From Iris pallida (Eukaryota > Streptophyta > Magnoliopsida > Asparagales > Iridaceae): a DNA stretch of 64,000 nt. Positions within the stretch are counted from its first letter, which is position 1, and each line of letters starts with the position of its first letter. The stretch lies in NCBI GenBank assembly GCA_029216955.1, contig JANAVB010005597.1, forward strand, positions 49,287,614-49,351,613, in the 5' to 3' direction. Below, in pieces: positions 10,865 to 22,641 of the stretch. Made by a program: the position numbers and the translations under genes. The notes below the pieces were generated by a model. That model saw nothing but the letters and a program-made list of their open reading frames with translations, was not told where the DNA came from and searched no databases.

Positions 10865-12424
10865 CTAATTCATAACTATTCCTTAAATTCAAAAAGAAAT
10901 CTACCATTACCTTATTCTCCTCGAATTTTAATTTCTTAAAAACAGTTTATATCTTCCTCCTAGCCATTTTGTAATTACGAAACTCCGAGGACTTCTACCC
11001 ACCTTTGGACATACTACTCCCTCAAAGCTATGTCACTAAAACTTTATAACCTTCCAACTACTTGCTAAAATTGCTACAAATATATATATACTGCTTTTGA
11101 GTACCTCTATAATTCTCTCATATCTATCAAACAACCCAAAATCTAACAAGCAACAAATTTACACAAGTAGCTAAGAAATATTGGTGAATTCTAATAAGCA
11201 TGACCATTCGTCACTCTACAATAGGAAGGACAGGAAGATAAGGAAAAATAATCGAGAGTGAATATGAAGTTTCCAGAGCGGTAGTGAGTACCCAATGATG
11301 TAGACAAAAAAAGAGTTTATAAACCTTTGACTTATTTGCTAGAGTGGGCTTCTCTCGCCTAGTCACTTGCTAAATCGAAGAACCCTTCGTTTCTTATAGA
11401 AGCTTGTACTCCGTACAATAAAGAAGTTCCGTTCTCGAAGTTAATTCGAACAAGGTTCCATAATGGAACGAAATTTGAGAAGTCAAGATTATGATCTTTT
11501 TCGTGGTTATTTAAACACACGAGCAAGGGATATAATTGCAATACAAGTTCATATTGCGACTTCCAGGTAGATGGAATAAGGGTTGCGAATGACTTCACCT
11601 ACTAAGATGGGAGACTACATAATAGGTATAAGGACCTATTTCCAAATATGTCGGTTTTATATATTTTTCAAAAATGGTGGTTTGTATGGATGGATTTTAC
11701 TGGGTCTTAATGGGTTCCTGATTGGACATCAATCGTTGGTTGGATGAACCTCGGATATCAGTCTCTATAGACTGGTCAAGATCCCAATAATTATACTACT
11801 TCTACTAAGTTAGGGTAACCTAGAATAGGTTTCTAGCCCTGTGGTTGAGCTAGTTGCCAGTCAGATTGGTTAAATAGGTCCTTAAAGCCCAAAATTGTGC
11901 CTTCAGTGACTTTTGTGTTTAAGTAGCATGAGAAGACACAATTGAGTGGCACACTAGTGACATGTGCGTAGTGGGCTTCGAGTAGATCACAACCATATAT
12001 TGGGTCGAAAGGTATGAGTCGAGGTTGAGCCTCTAATTGTAGTCGGGAAGTACACTGGTACTATGGTGAGGGTTATAGCTAGTCCTTTTAACTTGAAAGT
12101 CGTACCATAAAAATAGAGTACAAGGGGACGTATTTGAGTGGGACATGATATACGTAGATGAAGGTGGACTCGTCTCGATCTTACATACAAAATTTATTAG
12201 AAGGTAACAGCTGGTCTCGTGCTCCGATTATTAATGACACGGTCGGGGACACAAAATTATCTACATGGAAAGTGGGAGTCCATGAGGCACTAATTACCAT
12301 CCTAAAGAAAATTATTCTAATCAATCAATAATCCTCATATATCCCAAAATTTTAGAAGGCTTGCAGTCCACTCACCTTAGAAGCTAGGATATGCTTTTAG
12401 GAATAATAAGGTTAGAAGAATTCC
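10865..12424 (-). other. Element B interior, 3' part; non-coding
   Basis: AT-rich sequence with no open frame of recognisable function; the longest frame, 79 codons on the minus strand near 11359-11598, resembles nothing known to me. The stretch 11946-12365 matches 59406-59829 inside element H and looks like the U3 start of a third element (listed separately). The sequence continues at 22642 after element C. Confidence 0.7.
11946..12378 (-). repeat. Fossil polypurine tract plus U3 start inside element B
   Basis: On the minus strand, a PPT-like AAGGTGAGTGGAC (12366-12378) is followed by TGCAAGCC, a decayed LTR start (TGTAAGCC in the H copy). The next ~420 bp match 59406-59829 of element H and, more weakly, the U3 start of LTR C (shared GAGTGGGACA and CTCGTCT blocks). 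Homology with H stops abruptly at GTGGCACAC (11946). It looks like a piece of another LTR captured in the interior. Confidence 0.75.
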
Positions 12425-12473
12425 TGTCACGATCCGCACCCGGATATACGGATACGAATACGTAGACGACGCC

Positions 12474-12507
12474 CAGCCTACGCCGCAGTATCGACGGTAG
12501 AACGCTG
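12474..12507 (-). other. U5-terminal hairpin, element C 3' LTR
   Basis: CAGC and GCTG close an inner stem CTAC-GCCG / CGACGGTAG with one bulged base. The single mismatch becomes a G-U wobble in the minus-strand RNA, the strand that would be transcribed. Confidence 0.7.
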
Positions 12508-13662
12508 TCAAGTATACTATACTAACTACAACTTCTAAGATCCATAACTATGAAATGTACTCATGTCATATCACGAAAACTAAGGAAGATAAGACAAGAA
12601 ATAATTACAATATCACTAGAACAACTAGAATCTACAATGATCATAAGACAGGAAAATAAAGAAGGAACAACAAGACAAACTAAGGATAACTACCAGGCAA
12701 CTCACATAGAAGAATAGTGAGATCCACCTCAGCTAGCAACATCATGAAGTCCACTAATGGTATAATAACTCCTAAAATATTATCAACGGTATCCTGTTAG
12801 GAAAATGAGCAAGTACAAAAACTAACAGCAGTTCCATGTGAATTGACAAATTCTATAACAGACAGTATAATGAACTACGAGACAAAGATATATGAAGACT
12901 TGGGAACCGTTCGAAAGCTGAGTTACAACCCTTAAACCAAACAAGGACCGGGGTTGTAACTCTTCTCCCGAACAGAGCTTAGTGTCCAATCAAGGTACAA
13001 TATAATGGCATATAGAACATGTGAGTAATCTGAATATCATAGCATGGTGAGAAAGTACTAAATGTAGAACAGAACATGATATATGATAAGATAAAGTAAA
13101 TATAAAATGTGCCTCGAATATTATAGCATAATGTGATCGGTATGGGTCAAGATCAGGCTTCTAGCCGACCGGCTACAAGTACGTGGACTCGGTCCGGCCG
13201 GGATGGTAAGCTGTGGAGCAAGTAGTAGCACAGGTCAGGCTATACCCATCGTGAGGTGAGGGTATAGCTATGATACAAGTAGTAACTCAAGGTGGACATT
13301 GATTACACTATCTATAATATTCCCCATCCTCGAGTAGTATATGGATCGGGACATAGCACGTCATGGCACGAGATTCTCTAAGAAGGTAGCTACTCCTTCT
13401 CAGGAATCGGTGTCAATACAAGTACAAAAACAATCGAGCAAGTACCAGTATCCCAAGAAAATCCAAGAATGACATCTCATGACAGGAATCCGACAATACT
13501 AGTCCGTGAACTATCGTGACTGAGAATCAAGTAAGACACTACGACTGAATCAGATATAGCAAATATCAAGACAATAAAAACTATCAGTGAATGTACTCGC
13601 CTGCGGTCCTGAGCTGTCAAATGGGGTCGATGCTCAGAGTGATGCCACAGACCTAAAGATAA

Positions 13663-13675
13663 GATATATATAAAC
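13663..13675 (-). promoter_or_regulatory. TATA-like motif of LTR C (3' copy)
   Basis: Read on the minus strand it is GTTTATATATATC. It lies about 65 bp downstream, in the direction of transcription, of the W-box array, and upstream of all the conserved U5 blocks, which is where a core promoter is expected. The start site itself cannot be seen. Confidence 0.5.
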
Positions 13676-13740
13676 TAATTAGGGTTCAACAGTGTTAGGC
13701 TTGATTCTATAGTATAAGCTACGCAATCTAGGTCAGACTC

Positions 13741-14003
13741 AGTCAACGAAGTCAAACTAGGTCACACTGAGTCACACTAGGTCAAACTAGGTCACAAGAA
13801 GTCAAACCAAGTCAAACTAGGTTAAACTGGGTCAATGGTTGACTTACAGTTGACTTTTGGTCAACTGGTCAACTCTGGTCAACCAAGGCCAAACTAGTCT
13901 AACCTAGGTCAAATGTTGACTCTGCTTCGACGTTCAGTCAAAGCAGTCAACCATGGTCAAACAGGGTCAAAGCTAGTCCCTATAGACATCTACAAGGTCA
14001 ACA
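13741..14003 (-). promoter_or_regulatory. W-box array in LTR C (3' copy)
   Basis: Eighteen TTGAC cores, mostly on the minus strand, were counted in about 263 bp, each extending to TTGACC or TTGACT. Random expectation for a 5-mer on both strands is about 0.5. Many are spaced near 10 bp. TTGAC[CT] is the WRKY factor binding core, so a stress-responsive enhancer is plausible. Confidence 0.65.
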
Positions 14004-14219
14004 CATCAATTTCAGTGATTGTGAAATCACCGGAATCGATGGAACTCAAAGTACCACAAAAGGAGAAAGATTATAATAATAGGGTAAAAACATACATATG
14101 TTGTCGGATGATAAAATAAATATCACCAACGTGTCCAGAATGGTCAAATCAGCTAGGATAGCCTGTCCAAAAGTCCAATTTGGACACAGGAGCAAAACGA
14201 TAATTTCGGACCAAAATGA

Positions 14220-14690
14220 TATCCGCCGTTGGACACACTTTGCACCGAAAAACGTGCCAAAATAAAAGTGCACAAAACCTAACAAATTATATGTTCACGA
14301 ATCCAGAATGACGATACGAACCCAACGGTATATCCATAATTGGATTCCGTTGACCCGATCTCAAATTGGTCCGTTGACCAGGACATTGGAAACCGATTTA
14401 CACGGAAAAGCGTGTCGGAGCTAATGTCCTCAAAACTCAGCAAATTATATGTCAACGAGTCCAGAATGACGATACGAACTCAACGGTATATCCGGAATTG
14501 GATTCCGATGAGCCGAACTAAAAATAACCCGTTGACCCAGAAAGTGAGATCCGCTTTGCACCGAAATGCGTGTCAGGGCCCACGTTCTCTAAATCAAGCA
14601 AACTTTATATGAAAACATGCCAGAACGATGCCACGAGTCTACTGGTGGTGTCAGAAATTGAATCCAGAATCTCGGGTTCAAAAATAGAAT
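14220..14690 (-). repeat. Three ~155 bp tandem modules in LTR C (3' copy)
   Basis: Starts lie near 14220, 14371 and 14528. Each module has a CCGTTGGAC- or CCGTTGACC-like start, a TTTGCACCGAAA-like block and a GACGATACGAACCCAACGG-like block. A single related module occurs in LTR B near 26046-26250 and in the LTR fragment at 29559-29852. Confidence 0.75.
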
Positions 14691-16626
14691 TTTACAAGTG
14701 CAACACTAAGAATTCGAACGGCCAACTTTGGCGTCGAATTCGACCGACCTAACAAGCTCAAACTGAAATGAAATCTAAAGGGGACAGGAAGAGGGTTATA
14801 CCAGCTGTGCACCGGAACTGGTAGCGCGCCAACCGGAGCTGCAACGGAGGAGATACGAGTCGACGAAGTCGGCTCCACAAAACTGTTCAAAAATAACGCA
14901 ATTTAAAGGGTCAACTTGGTGGCCAGTTTTGATGTATCAAACGACGAAATTAACGGTTTAAACTTGACAGAGGTGAAGAGGGATATACCGAGATTGAGAC
15001 AGAGGAAGGAGTACAGCGATCCAACGGTTGGATTGCCCAGAAAACATGTGCGAAGTTGCTGCCTCGAGACGCATATTCTGGCCTCTCCAATACGCGCGTC
15101 ACGACGGGATTTCGATCCCGAAGTCGAAATCGACTTCCCGTCGAACTGATCGCTGCCGGGGTGGTGCGCGGTGGTGCTTGGGAGTTCGCCGATGGGGCGC
15201 CGGCCTAAGGGTGGTGGTGCGACGGTCGGAGATGGCCGCGCGGGGTGGTCGGCGAGCGCGACTACGTCACGCGCGCGCGGGGAGGCACGGTGGTTCACGC
15301 AGCAGCAGCGAGGGGGAGGGCGCGCCAGGGCTCGCCGGAGGTGCGGCGGCCAGCCTCGCGCGTGGCGGCGCGGCGACGAACGCGCTGCGGCTCGCGCACT
15401 GCGGTGGCGCTGCGGCTCGCGCACGGCGACGGCCGGTCGCGGCGATGGTCTGGTGATGGTGAGGGTGGTGATGGTGGTGTTGATGAATGGTGATAGTGAG
15501 GGTGTAAGTGTTTTTAATAGAATAGAGAGGGAGAAAGATAGAGATGGAGGGGGGGTGTTTGTGTGTAATTGTGGGGAGAAAGTGTGATGTGAGGTGAGAG
15601 AGAGAAAGATATTTGTGTGTGTAGGTATATATATTATATATATAATATATATATAGAGAGAGATATTTAGAGAGAGGATAGAGAGAGGAGGTGGTGGTCG
15701 GCTAGCATGGGAGTGTTAGGAGAGAGAGTAAGGTGAGGATGAGAGAGAGATTATATATATGTATATATATATATAATATGTATATATATGTGTATATATA
15801 CACATGGAGAGAGAGAAATAGATATTTTCAAAATAGGAAAAATAGAAAAATTATGTGGGAAATTTGGGCAGTCACGAGAGAACAATATGGAGCTTGGGTT
15901 CGGGTTCGGTCGAGCCGGGTCGGCCAAAATCGGACAGGGGGCAATATTCGAATTAAAATGGGTATTTATAATCATGGGCAATAAATAACATGCGGGGACT
16001 CAAATAAATGGGACACAAGTGTCAGACGGGTAGTAGGCTTCGTATGGGCCATGTCCCTATTTGGGGTCGACTAGGTTGGGTCGATGTCGGGTCCCAAAAT
16101 TAAATTGGAAATTAAATCAGGTTTCACGGTAGATAATTAATTGGCCTAAATTGACCCAAAAGTTGTGCGAAGAAAATGAAGCACAAAATGGAGTGTCTGA
16201 GTGGGACACGAAGGTCAGGGGTGAAGAGCGTCTCGAGTAGATCAAACATGACAAGTTGGTTTCGAGAAAATGACTAGTCTGGTACTCCTAAATTAAAAGT
16301 CATGGTAACGCGCATATGATGATCAAGGAAAAGAGTGGGAATTCAATTAATAATTAAATGGTCTAATATTGACCCGAACTTGCGCGAAGCAAAAAGAGTA
16401 CAAGAGAACAAGTTCAAGTGGGACAGGATATATCAAAATGAAGATAATCTCGTCTACTACAAACTCCAAGAAGGAAGTTTCCAGAGACTGGCATCCCTGA
16501 TGCTCTAGAATTCCAAGTCACGGTAAAGGGCATTAAAGATCAAAAATTAATTATATAGAAATGAATTATTGAAAATAATTCATTAAAAAATTCAAAAAAT
16601 AATTCGGAAAATTCAGGGGGCTTACA

Positions 16627-16662
16627 TCCTACCCACCTTATAGAAATTTCGTCCTCGAAATT
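16627..16662 (-). other. PPT and pre-PPT hairpin (element C)
   Basis: The minus-strand tract AAGGTGGGTAGGA (16627-16639) abuts the LTR start. The 7 bp hairpin AATTTCG-TCCT-CGAAATT lies at 16645-16662. Confidence 0.82.
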
Positions 16663-18339
16663 AAGGTTGTAGTAGGGGTAAAACAAGATAGAAGGTTTTA
16701 GGCAAAAACTTAGGCACGATCATAGAATGACAAGTTTGCACGATTAAGATAATCAATTCACAATTATTCAGGCACGATGAAAAAATTTCCGTACGATAGA
16801 ATCAAAATATGAACAGAATCATATAGGCACGATTATAGATAAGTTAAGTCATTGGGACACAATTCAGAAATGACTTAGGAGAACGAAAGTTATAGATGAA
16901 GTCCACGTACGAGGTGACGTGTAGCACTCGGGTTAACGGATAATCAGCCTGAAAGTCACACAGGCTTGATCAAGACGAGAGATAATCATGACCAAAATAA
17001 GGCTTGACATGATTGAGCTGGAGTTTCAGACACAACAAAATCGAAGTAAGGTCTTATAGACCTAATCAAGATTGAAGAGTATGATTAATAAAATCATGGA
17101 ATACGCTCCAAGTTCGAGCGTAAATAAAATTGGAAATAGTCTAAGATCACTTGGCACGATAGAGGTATGACAACGAAATCAAAACTTGAACTTCGTCCGG
17201 TTACAATCGAGTCAAAACATTGATTAATAGGATTTCAGCTCGATGAAATTTGGTTTAGGGTTATACATAGGCACGATCAAGATAAAATGAGGTGATTGGT
17301 GTAATCAAGACATAGCTAAACAAGTCAAAGGAAATGATGGCAATATGAGGAAATCATCATACGATGAGAAAATAAATGAATGATAAGTCGAAAAATAAGG
17401 GTATGAATTGTCCTCATCATTTGGTCAAAAGAAGTGAATCAATTTAAAATACGACCTGATAACCATACACGTCTATCCAAAATCATGCTGCCAGAATTTT
17501 TGCCACGTCAGTAAACATAGCTGCAATAAACGATAGAGTCCATAACTAAGGTATACACCCTATAATCATGTCATCTAGATTCCTTACCACGCCAACCGGT
17601 ATGGCTGCAAGAGAATTTAAATTCCATAACTAGGATAGTATATCCAAAATCAGGCTCCATGTCCCTGTCAGGCTAGCTAATATGACTGCGATAAATTCCA
17701 ACTCCATAAGTAAAGTAGACATTTATCGTTCCCATCGTCTCTATCAAATATGTTTATCAGGATATCTTAACTCAATCCTTAAAAACTTATCTTCAAACAG
17801 AATCAATATCGAAGTCAACAACGAACGAACATCAAGATTCAAAATTCAACAACGAATCAAAGATAAGTAAATGAAAACCAGTGAAAACAGATTCCGAGAT
17901 AGGGTTTAGAAGAAAATTCTCAGGAGATGTCCAAAGGTACTATCTAGATCAAGATAAAAGGAAATCATTGGAATATAATCTAAAACAATCACAACCTGAT
18001 ATGAGACTGGCAAATCATATTCTCGTCTCAACCTAGAAGATATATAAGTCCAACTTATACCTTCCCTCTGGGGTCCACAACTCATTCCAAGAAAGAATAA
18101 AGTTGATAACGGACAGATATTTCAGAAATCAGGACGGACAGAAACAAATGGAAAAAGTTTCAAAAAGTTCGAAATAAGATTCCCAGGGGTCATCCCTGGA
18201 ATCTACCAAGAGTTCCTAATATGTGACTGAGTACCAAATTCCTAAAATATTCCATGACTTAACCTTAATCCTAGGGCAGGCTCGCAGTAGTACAGAAAAG
18301 CTCAAGTACTACCACGACTTTGCATTTATTACAAAGATT
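16663..18339 (-). other. Element C interior; non-coding, about 1.7 kb
   Basis: No gag, PR, RT, RNase H or IN motif is visible in any frame. The longest frames are about 60 codons and look random. GGCACGAT recurs several times (around 16710-16830 and 17155-17275), a weak dispersed repeat. Confidence 0.8.
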
Positions 18340-18357
18340 GACCTGCATGGGCCACCA
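18340..18357 (-). other. Primer-binding site, tRNA-Ile(AAU) type (element C)
   Basis: On the minus strand TGGTGGCCCATGCAGGTC, an exact 18 nt match to the element A site, 9 nt from the LTR edge. Confidence 0.85.
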
Positions 18358-18415
18358 CTAAAAACGTGTCACGACCCGCACCCGGATATACGGATACGAA
18401 TACGTAGACGACGTT

Positions 18416-18449
18416 CAGCCTACGCCGCAGTATCGGCGGTAGAACGCTG
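18416..18449 (-). other. U5-terminal hairpin, element C 5' LTR
   Basis: CAGC-CTACGCCG-CAGTAT-CGGC-G-GTAG-AAC-GCTG: fully paired inner stem with one bulged G and the CAGC/GCTG outer clamp. Confidence 0.75.
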
Positions 18450-19679
18450 TCAAGTATACTATACTAACTACAACTTCTAAGATCCATAACTATGAAATGT
18501 ACTCATGTCACATCACAAAAACTAAGGAAGATAAGACAAGAAATAATTACAATATCACTAGAACAACTAGAATCTACAATGATCATAAGACAAAAAAATA
18601 AAGAAGGAACAACAAGACAAACTAAGGATAACTACCAGGCAACTCACATAGAAGAATAGTGAGATCCACCTCAGCTAGCAACATCATGAAGTCCACTAAT
18701 GGTATAATAACTCCTAAAATATTATCAACGGTATCCTATCAAGAAAATGAGCAAGTACAAATACTAACAGCAGTTCCATGTGAATTGACAAATTCTATAA
18801 GAGACAGTATAATAAAATACGAGACAAAGATATATGAAGACTTGGAAACCGTTCGAAAGCTGAGTTACAACCCTTAAACCAAACAAGGACCGGGGTTGTA
18901 ACTCTTCTCCCGAACAGAGCTTAGTCTCCAATCAAGGTACCATATAATGGCATGTAGAACATGTGAGTAATCTGAATATCATAGCATGGTGAGAAAGTAC
19001 TGAATGTAGAACAGAACAGGATATATGATAAGATAAAGTAAATATAAAATGTGCCTCGAATATTATAGCATAATATGATCGGTATGGGTCAAGATCAGGC
19101 TTCCAGCCGACCGGCTACAAGTACGTGGACTCGGCCCGGCCGGGATAGTAAGCTATGGAGCAAGTAGTAGCACAGGTCAGGCTATACCTATCGTGAGGTG
19201 AGGGTATAGCTATGATACAAGTAGTAATGCAAGGTGGGCATTGATCACACTATCTATAATATTCCCCATCCCCGAGTAGTATACGGATCCGGACATAGCA
19301 CGTCATGGCACGAGATTCCCTAAGAAGGTAGCTACTCCTTCTCAGGAATCGGTGTCAATACAAGTACAAGAACAATCGAGCAAGTATCAGTATCCCAAGA
19401 AAATCCAAGAATGACATCTCATGACAGGAATCCGATAATACTAGTCCGTGAACTATCGTGACTGAGAATCAAGTAAGACACTACGACTGAATCGGATATA
19501 GCAAATATCAAGATAATAAAAACTATCAGTGAATGTACTCGTCTGCGGTCCTGAGCTGTCAAATGGGGTCGATGCTCAGAGTGATGCCACAGACCTAAAG
19601 ATAAGATATATATAAACTAATTAGGGTTCAACAGTGTTAGGCTTGATTCTATAGTATAAGCTACGCAATCTAGGTCAGA

Positions 19680-19920
19680 CTCAGTCAACGAAGTCAAACT
19701 AGGTCACAAGAAGTCAAACCAAGTCAAACTAGGTTAAACTGGGTCAATGGTTGACTTACAGTTGACTTTTGGTCAACTGGTCAACTCTGGTCAACCAAGG
19801 CCAAACTAGTCTAACCTAGGTCAAATGTTGACTCTACTTCGACGTTCAGTCAAAGCAGTTAACCATGGTCAAACAGGGTCAAAGCTAGTCCCTATAAACA
19901 TCTACAAGGTCAACACATCA
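19680..19920 (-). promoter_or_regulatory. W-box array in LTR C (5' copy)
   Basis: Same array as in the 3' LTR with a few units missing. It lies just upstream, on the minus strand, of the GTTTATATATATC motif at 19605-19617. This copy would drive transcription of element C. Confidence 0.65.
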
Positions 19921-22641
19921 ATTTCAGTGATTGTGAAATCACCGGAATCGATGGAACTCAAAGTACCACAAAAAGAGAAAGATTATAATAATAGGGTAAA
20001 AACCTACAGATGTTGTCGAATGATAAAATAAATATCACCAATGTGTCCAGAATGGTCAAATCAGCTAGGATAGCCTGTCCAAAAGTCTAATTTGGACACA
20101 GGAGCAAAACGGTAATTTCAGACCAAAATGATATCCGCCGTTGGACACTTTGCACCGAAAAACGTGCCGAAATAAAAGTGCACAAAACCTAACAAATTAT
20201 ATGTTCACGAATCCAGAATGACGATACGAACCCAACGGTATATCCATAATTGGATTCCGTTGACCCGATCTCAAATTGGTCCGTTGACCAGGACATTGGA
20301 AACCGATTTGCACGGAAAAGCGTGTCGGAGCTAATGTCCTCAAAACTCAGCAAATTATATGTCAACGAGTCCAGAATGACGATACGAACTCAACGGTATA
20401 TCCAGAATTGGATTCCGATGAGCCGAACTCAAAATGACCCGTTGATCCAGAAAGTGGGACCCACTTTGTACCGAAATACGTGTCAGGGCCCACGTTCTCC
20501 AAATCAAACAAACTTTATATGAAAACATACCAGAACGACGCCACGAGTCTACTGGTGGTGTCAGAAATTGAATCCAGAATCCCGGGTTCAAAAATAGAAT
20601 TTTACAAGTGCAATACTAAGAATTCGAACGGCCAACTTTGGCGTCGAATTCGACCGACCTAACAAGCTCAAACTGAAATAAAATCTAAAGGGGACAGGAA
20701 GAGGGTTATACCAGCTGTGCACCGGAAATGGTAGCGCGCCAACCGGAGCTGCGACGGAGGAGATACGAGTCGACGAAGTCGGCTCCACAAAACTGTCCAA
20801 AAATAATGCAATTTAAAGGGTCAACTTGGTGGCCAGTTTTGATGTATCAAACGATAAAATTAAAGGTTCAAACTTGACAGAGGTGAAGAGGGATATACCG
20901 AAATTGAGACGGAGGAAGGAGTGCGGCGATCCAATTGTTGGATTGCCCAGAAAACACGTACGAAGTTGCTGCCTCGAGACGCGTATTATGGCCTCTCCAA
21001 TACGCGCGTCACGACGGGATTTCGATCCCGAAGTCGAAATCGACTTTCCGTCGAACTGATCACTGCCGGGGTGGTGCGCGGTGGTGCTTGGGAGTTCGCC
21101 GATGGGGCGCCGGCCTAAGGGTGGTGGTGCGACGGCCGGAGATGGCTGCGCGGGGTGGTCGGCGAGCGCGACTACGTCACGCGCGCGCGGGGTGGCGCGG
21201 TGGTTCACGCTGCAGCAGCGAGGGGGAGGGCGTGCCAGGGCTCGCCGGAGGTGCGGCAGCCAGCCTCGCACGTGGCGGCACGGTGACGAACGCGCGGCGG
21301 CTCGCGCACTGCGGTGGCGCGGCAGCTACCGCTGCTGCTCGCAGCTGCTACGCTGCTGCTGCCGCGTGGTTGCTCGGCCTGGCGCGGCGCCTGGGCACGG
21401 CGACGGCGGCGGCCGGTCGCGGTGATTGTCTGGTGATGGTGAGGGTGGTGATGATGAATGGTGATGGTGAGGGTGGTGATGATGAATGGTGATGGTGAGG
21501 GTGTAAGTATTTTTAATAGAATAGAGAGAGGGAGAGAAAGACAGAGATGGAGGGGGGTATTTGTGTGTAATTGTGGGGAGAAAGTGTGATGTAAGGTGAG
21601 AGAGAGAAAGATATTTGTGTGTGTGGGTATATATATTATATATATAATATATATATATATAAAGAGATATTTAGAGAGAGGATAGAGAGAGGAGGTGGTG
21701 GTCGGCTAGCATGGGAGAGTTAGGAGAGAGAGTAAGGTGAGGATGAGAGAGAGATTATATATATATGTATATATATATATATATAATATGTATATATATG
21801 TGTATATATACACATGGAGAGAGAAAAATAGATATTTTCAAAATAGAAAAAATAGAAAAATTATGTGAGATATTTGGGCAGTCACGAGAGAACAATATGG
21901 AGCTTGGGTTCGGGTTCGGTCGAGCCGGGTCGGCCAAAATCGGACAGGAGGCAATATTCGAATTAAAATGGGTATTTATAATCATGGGCAATAAATAACA
22001 TACGGGGACTCAAATAAATGGGACGCAAGTGTCAGACAGGTAGTAGGCTTCGTATGGGCCATGTCCCTATTTGGGGTCGACTAGGTTGGGTCGATGTCGG
22101 GTCCCAAAATTAAATTAGAAATTAAATCAGGTTTCACGGTAGATAATTAATTGGCTTAAATTGACCCGAAAGTTGTACGAAGAAAATGAAGCACAAAATG
22201 GAGTGTCTGAGTGGGACACGAAGGTCAGGGGTGAAGAGCGTCTCGAGTAGATCAAACATGATAAGTTGGTTTCGAGAAAATGACTAGTCTGGTACTCCTA
22301 AATTAAAAGTCATGGTAACGCGCATATGATAATCAAGGAAAAGAGTGAAAATTCAATTAATAATTAAATGGTCTAATATTGACCCGAACTTGCGCGAAGC
22401 AAAAAGAGTACAAGAGAACAAGTTCAAGTGGGACAGGATATATCAAAATGAAGATAATCTCGTCTACTACAAACTCCAAGAAGGAAGTTTCCAGAGACTG
22501 GCATCCCTGATGCTCTAGAATTCCAAGTCACGGTAAAGAGCATTAAAGATCAAAAATTAATTATATAGAAATGAATTATTGAAAATAATTCATTAGAAAA
22601 TTCGAAAAATAATTCGGGAAATTCAGGGGGCTTACAATTCC

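Larger units (their letters stand above)
12425..16626 (-). repeat. 3' LTR of element C (4202 bp)
   Basis: On the minus strand it begins TGTAAGCCCCCTG at 16626 and ends GATCGTGACA at 12425. Order in transcription direction: two diverged ~230 bp U3 repeats (16140-16550), a GA/TA microsatellite (about 15530-15810), a GC-rich block (15130-15440), three ~155 bp modules (14220-14690), a W-box array, a TATA-like motif and the conserved U5 blocks. Open frames in the GC-rich block run on several frames at once and carry no domain. Confidence 0.92.
12425..22636 (-). mobile_element. Element C: complete LARD-like retrotransposon, TSD ATTCC
   Basis: The ends are defined exactly: ATTCC at 12420-12424 and again at 22637-22641 flank the element, which is 10,212 bp long. 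LTRs of 4202 and 4270 bp flank an interior of only 1740 bp that holds a PPT, a PBS and no gag or pol. The LTRs are thus over twice as long as the interior. With correct termini, PBS and PPT it was a valid reverse-transcription substrate, but it must have used proteins from another element; A-type chromoviruses are the obvious source because they share the primer and pre-PPT hairpin. The two LTRs differ by scattered transitions and a few indels. Confidence 0.93.
18367..22636 (-). repeat. 5' LTR of element C (4270 bp)
   Basis: Same layout as the 3' copy: microsatellite ~21540-21800, GC-rich block ~21010-21420, three tandem modules ~20132-20600, W-box array 19680-19920, TATA-like motif near 19605-19617. 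Compared with the 3' copy it has an added CTGCTG-rich segment around 21325-21400 and a duplicated GGTGATGATGAATGG unit near 21440-21500, and lacks a few W-box repeat units. Confidence 0.92.

Noticed and set aside
15028..15587. Overlapping Arg/Gly/Ala-rich frames in LTR C (also 20921-21492)
   Set aside because: They overlap in several frames in GC-rich DNA, are not equally preserved in both LTRs, and have no recognisable motif.
18340..18357. tRNA gene fragment with the tRNA-Ile 3' end
   Set aside because: Only 18-19 nt of the 3' end are present, at the LTR edge in the orientation of a primer-binding site; no tRNA body or promoter boxes are nearby.
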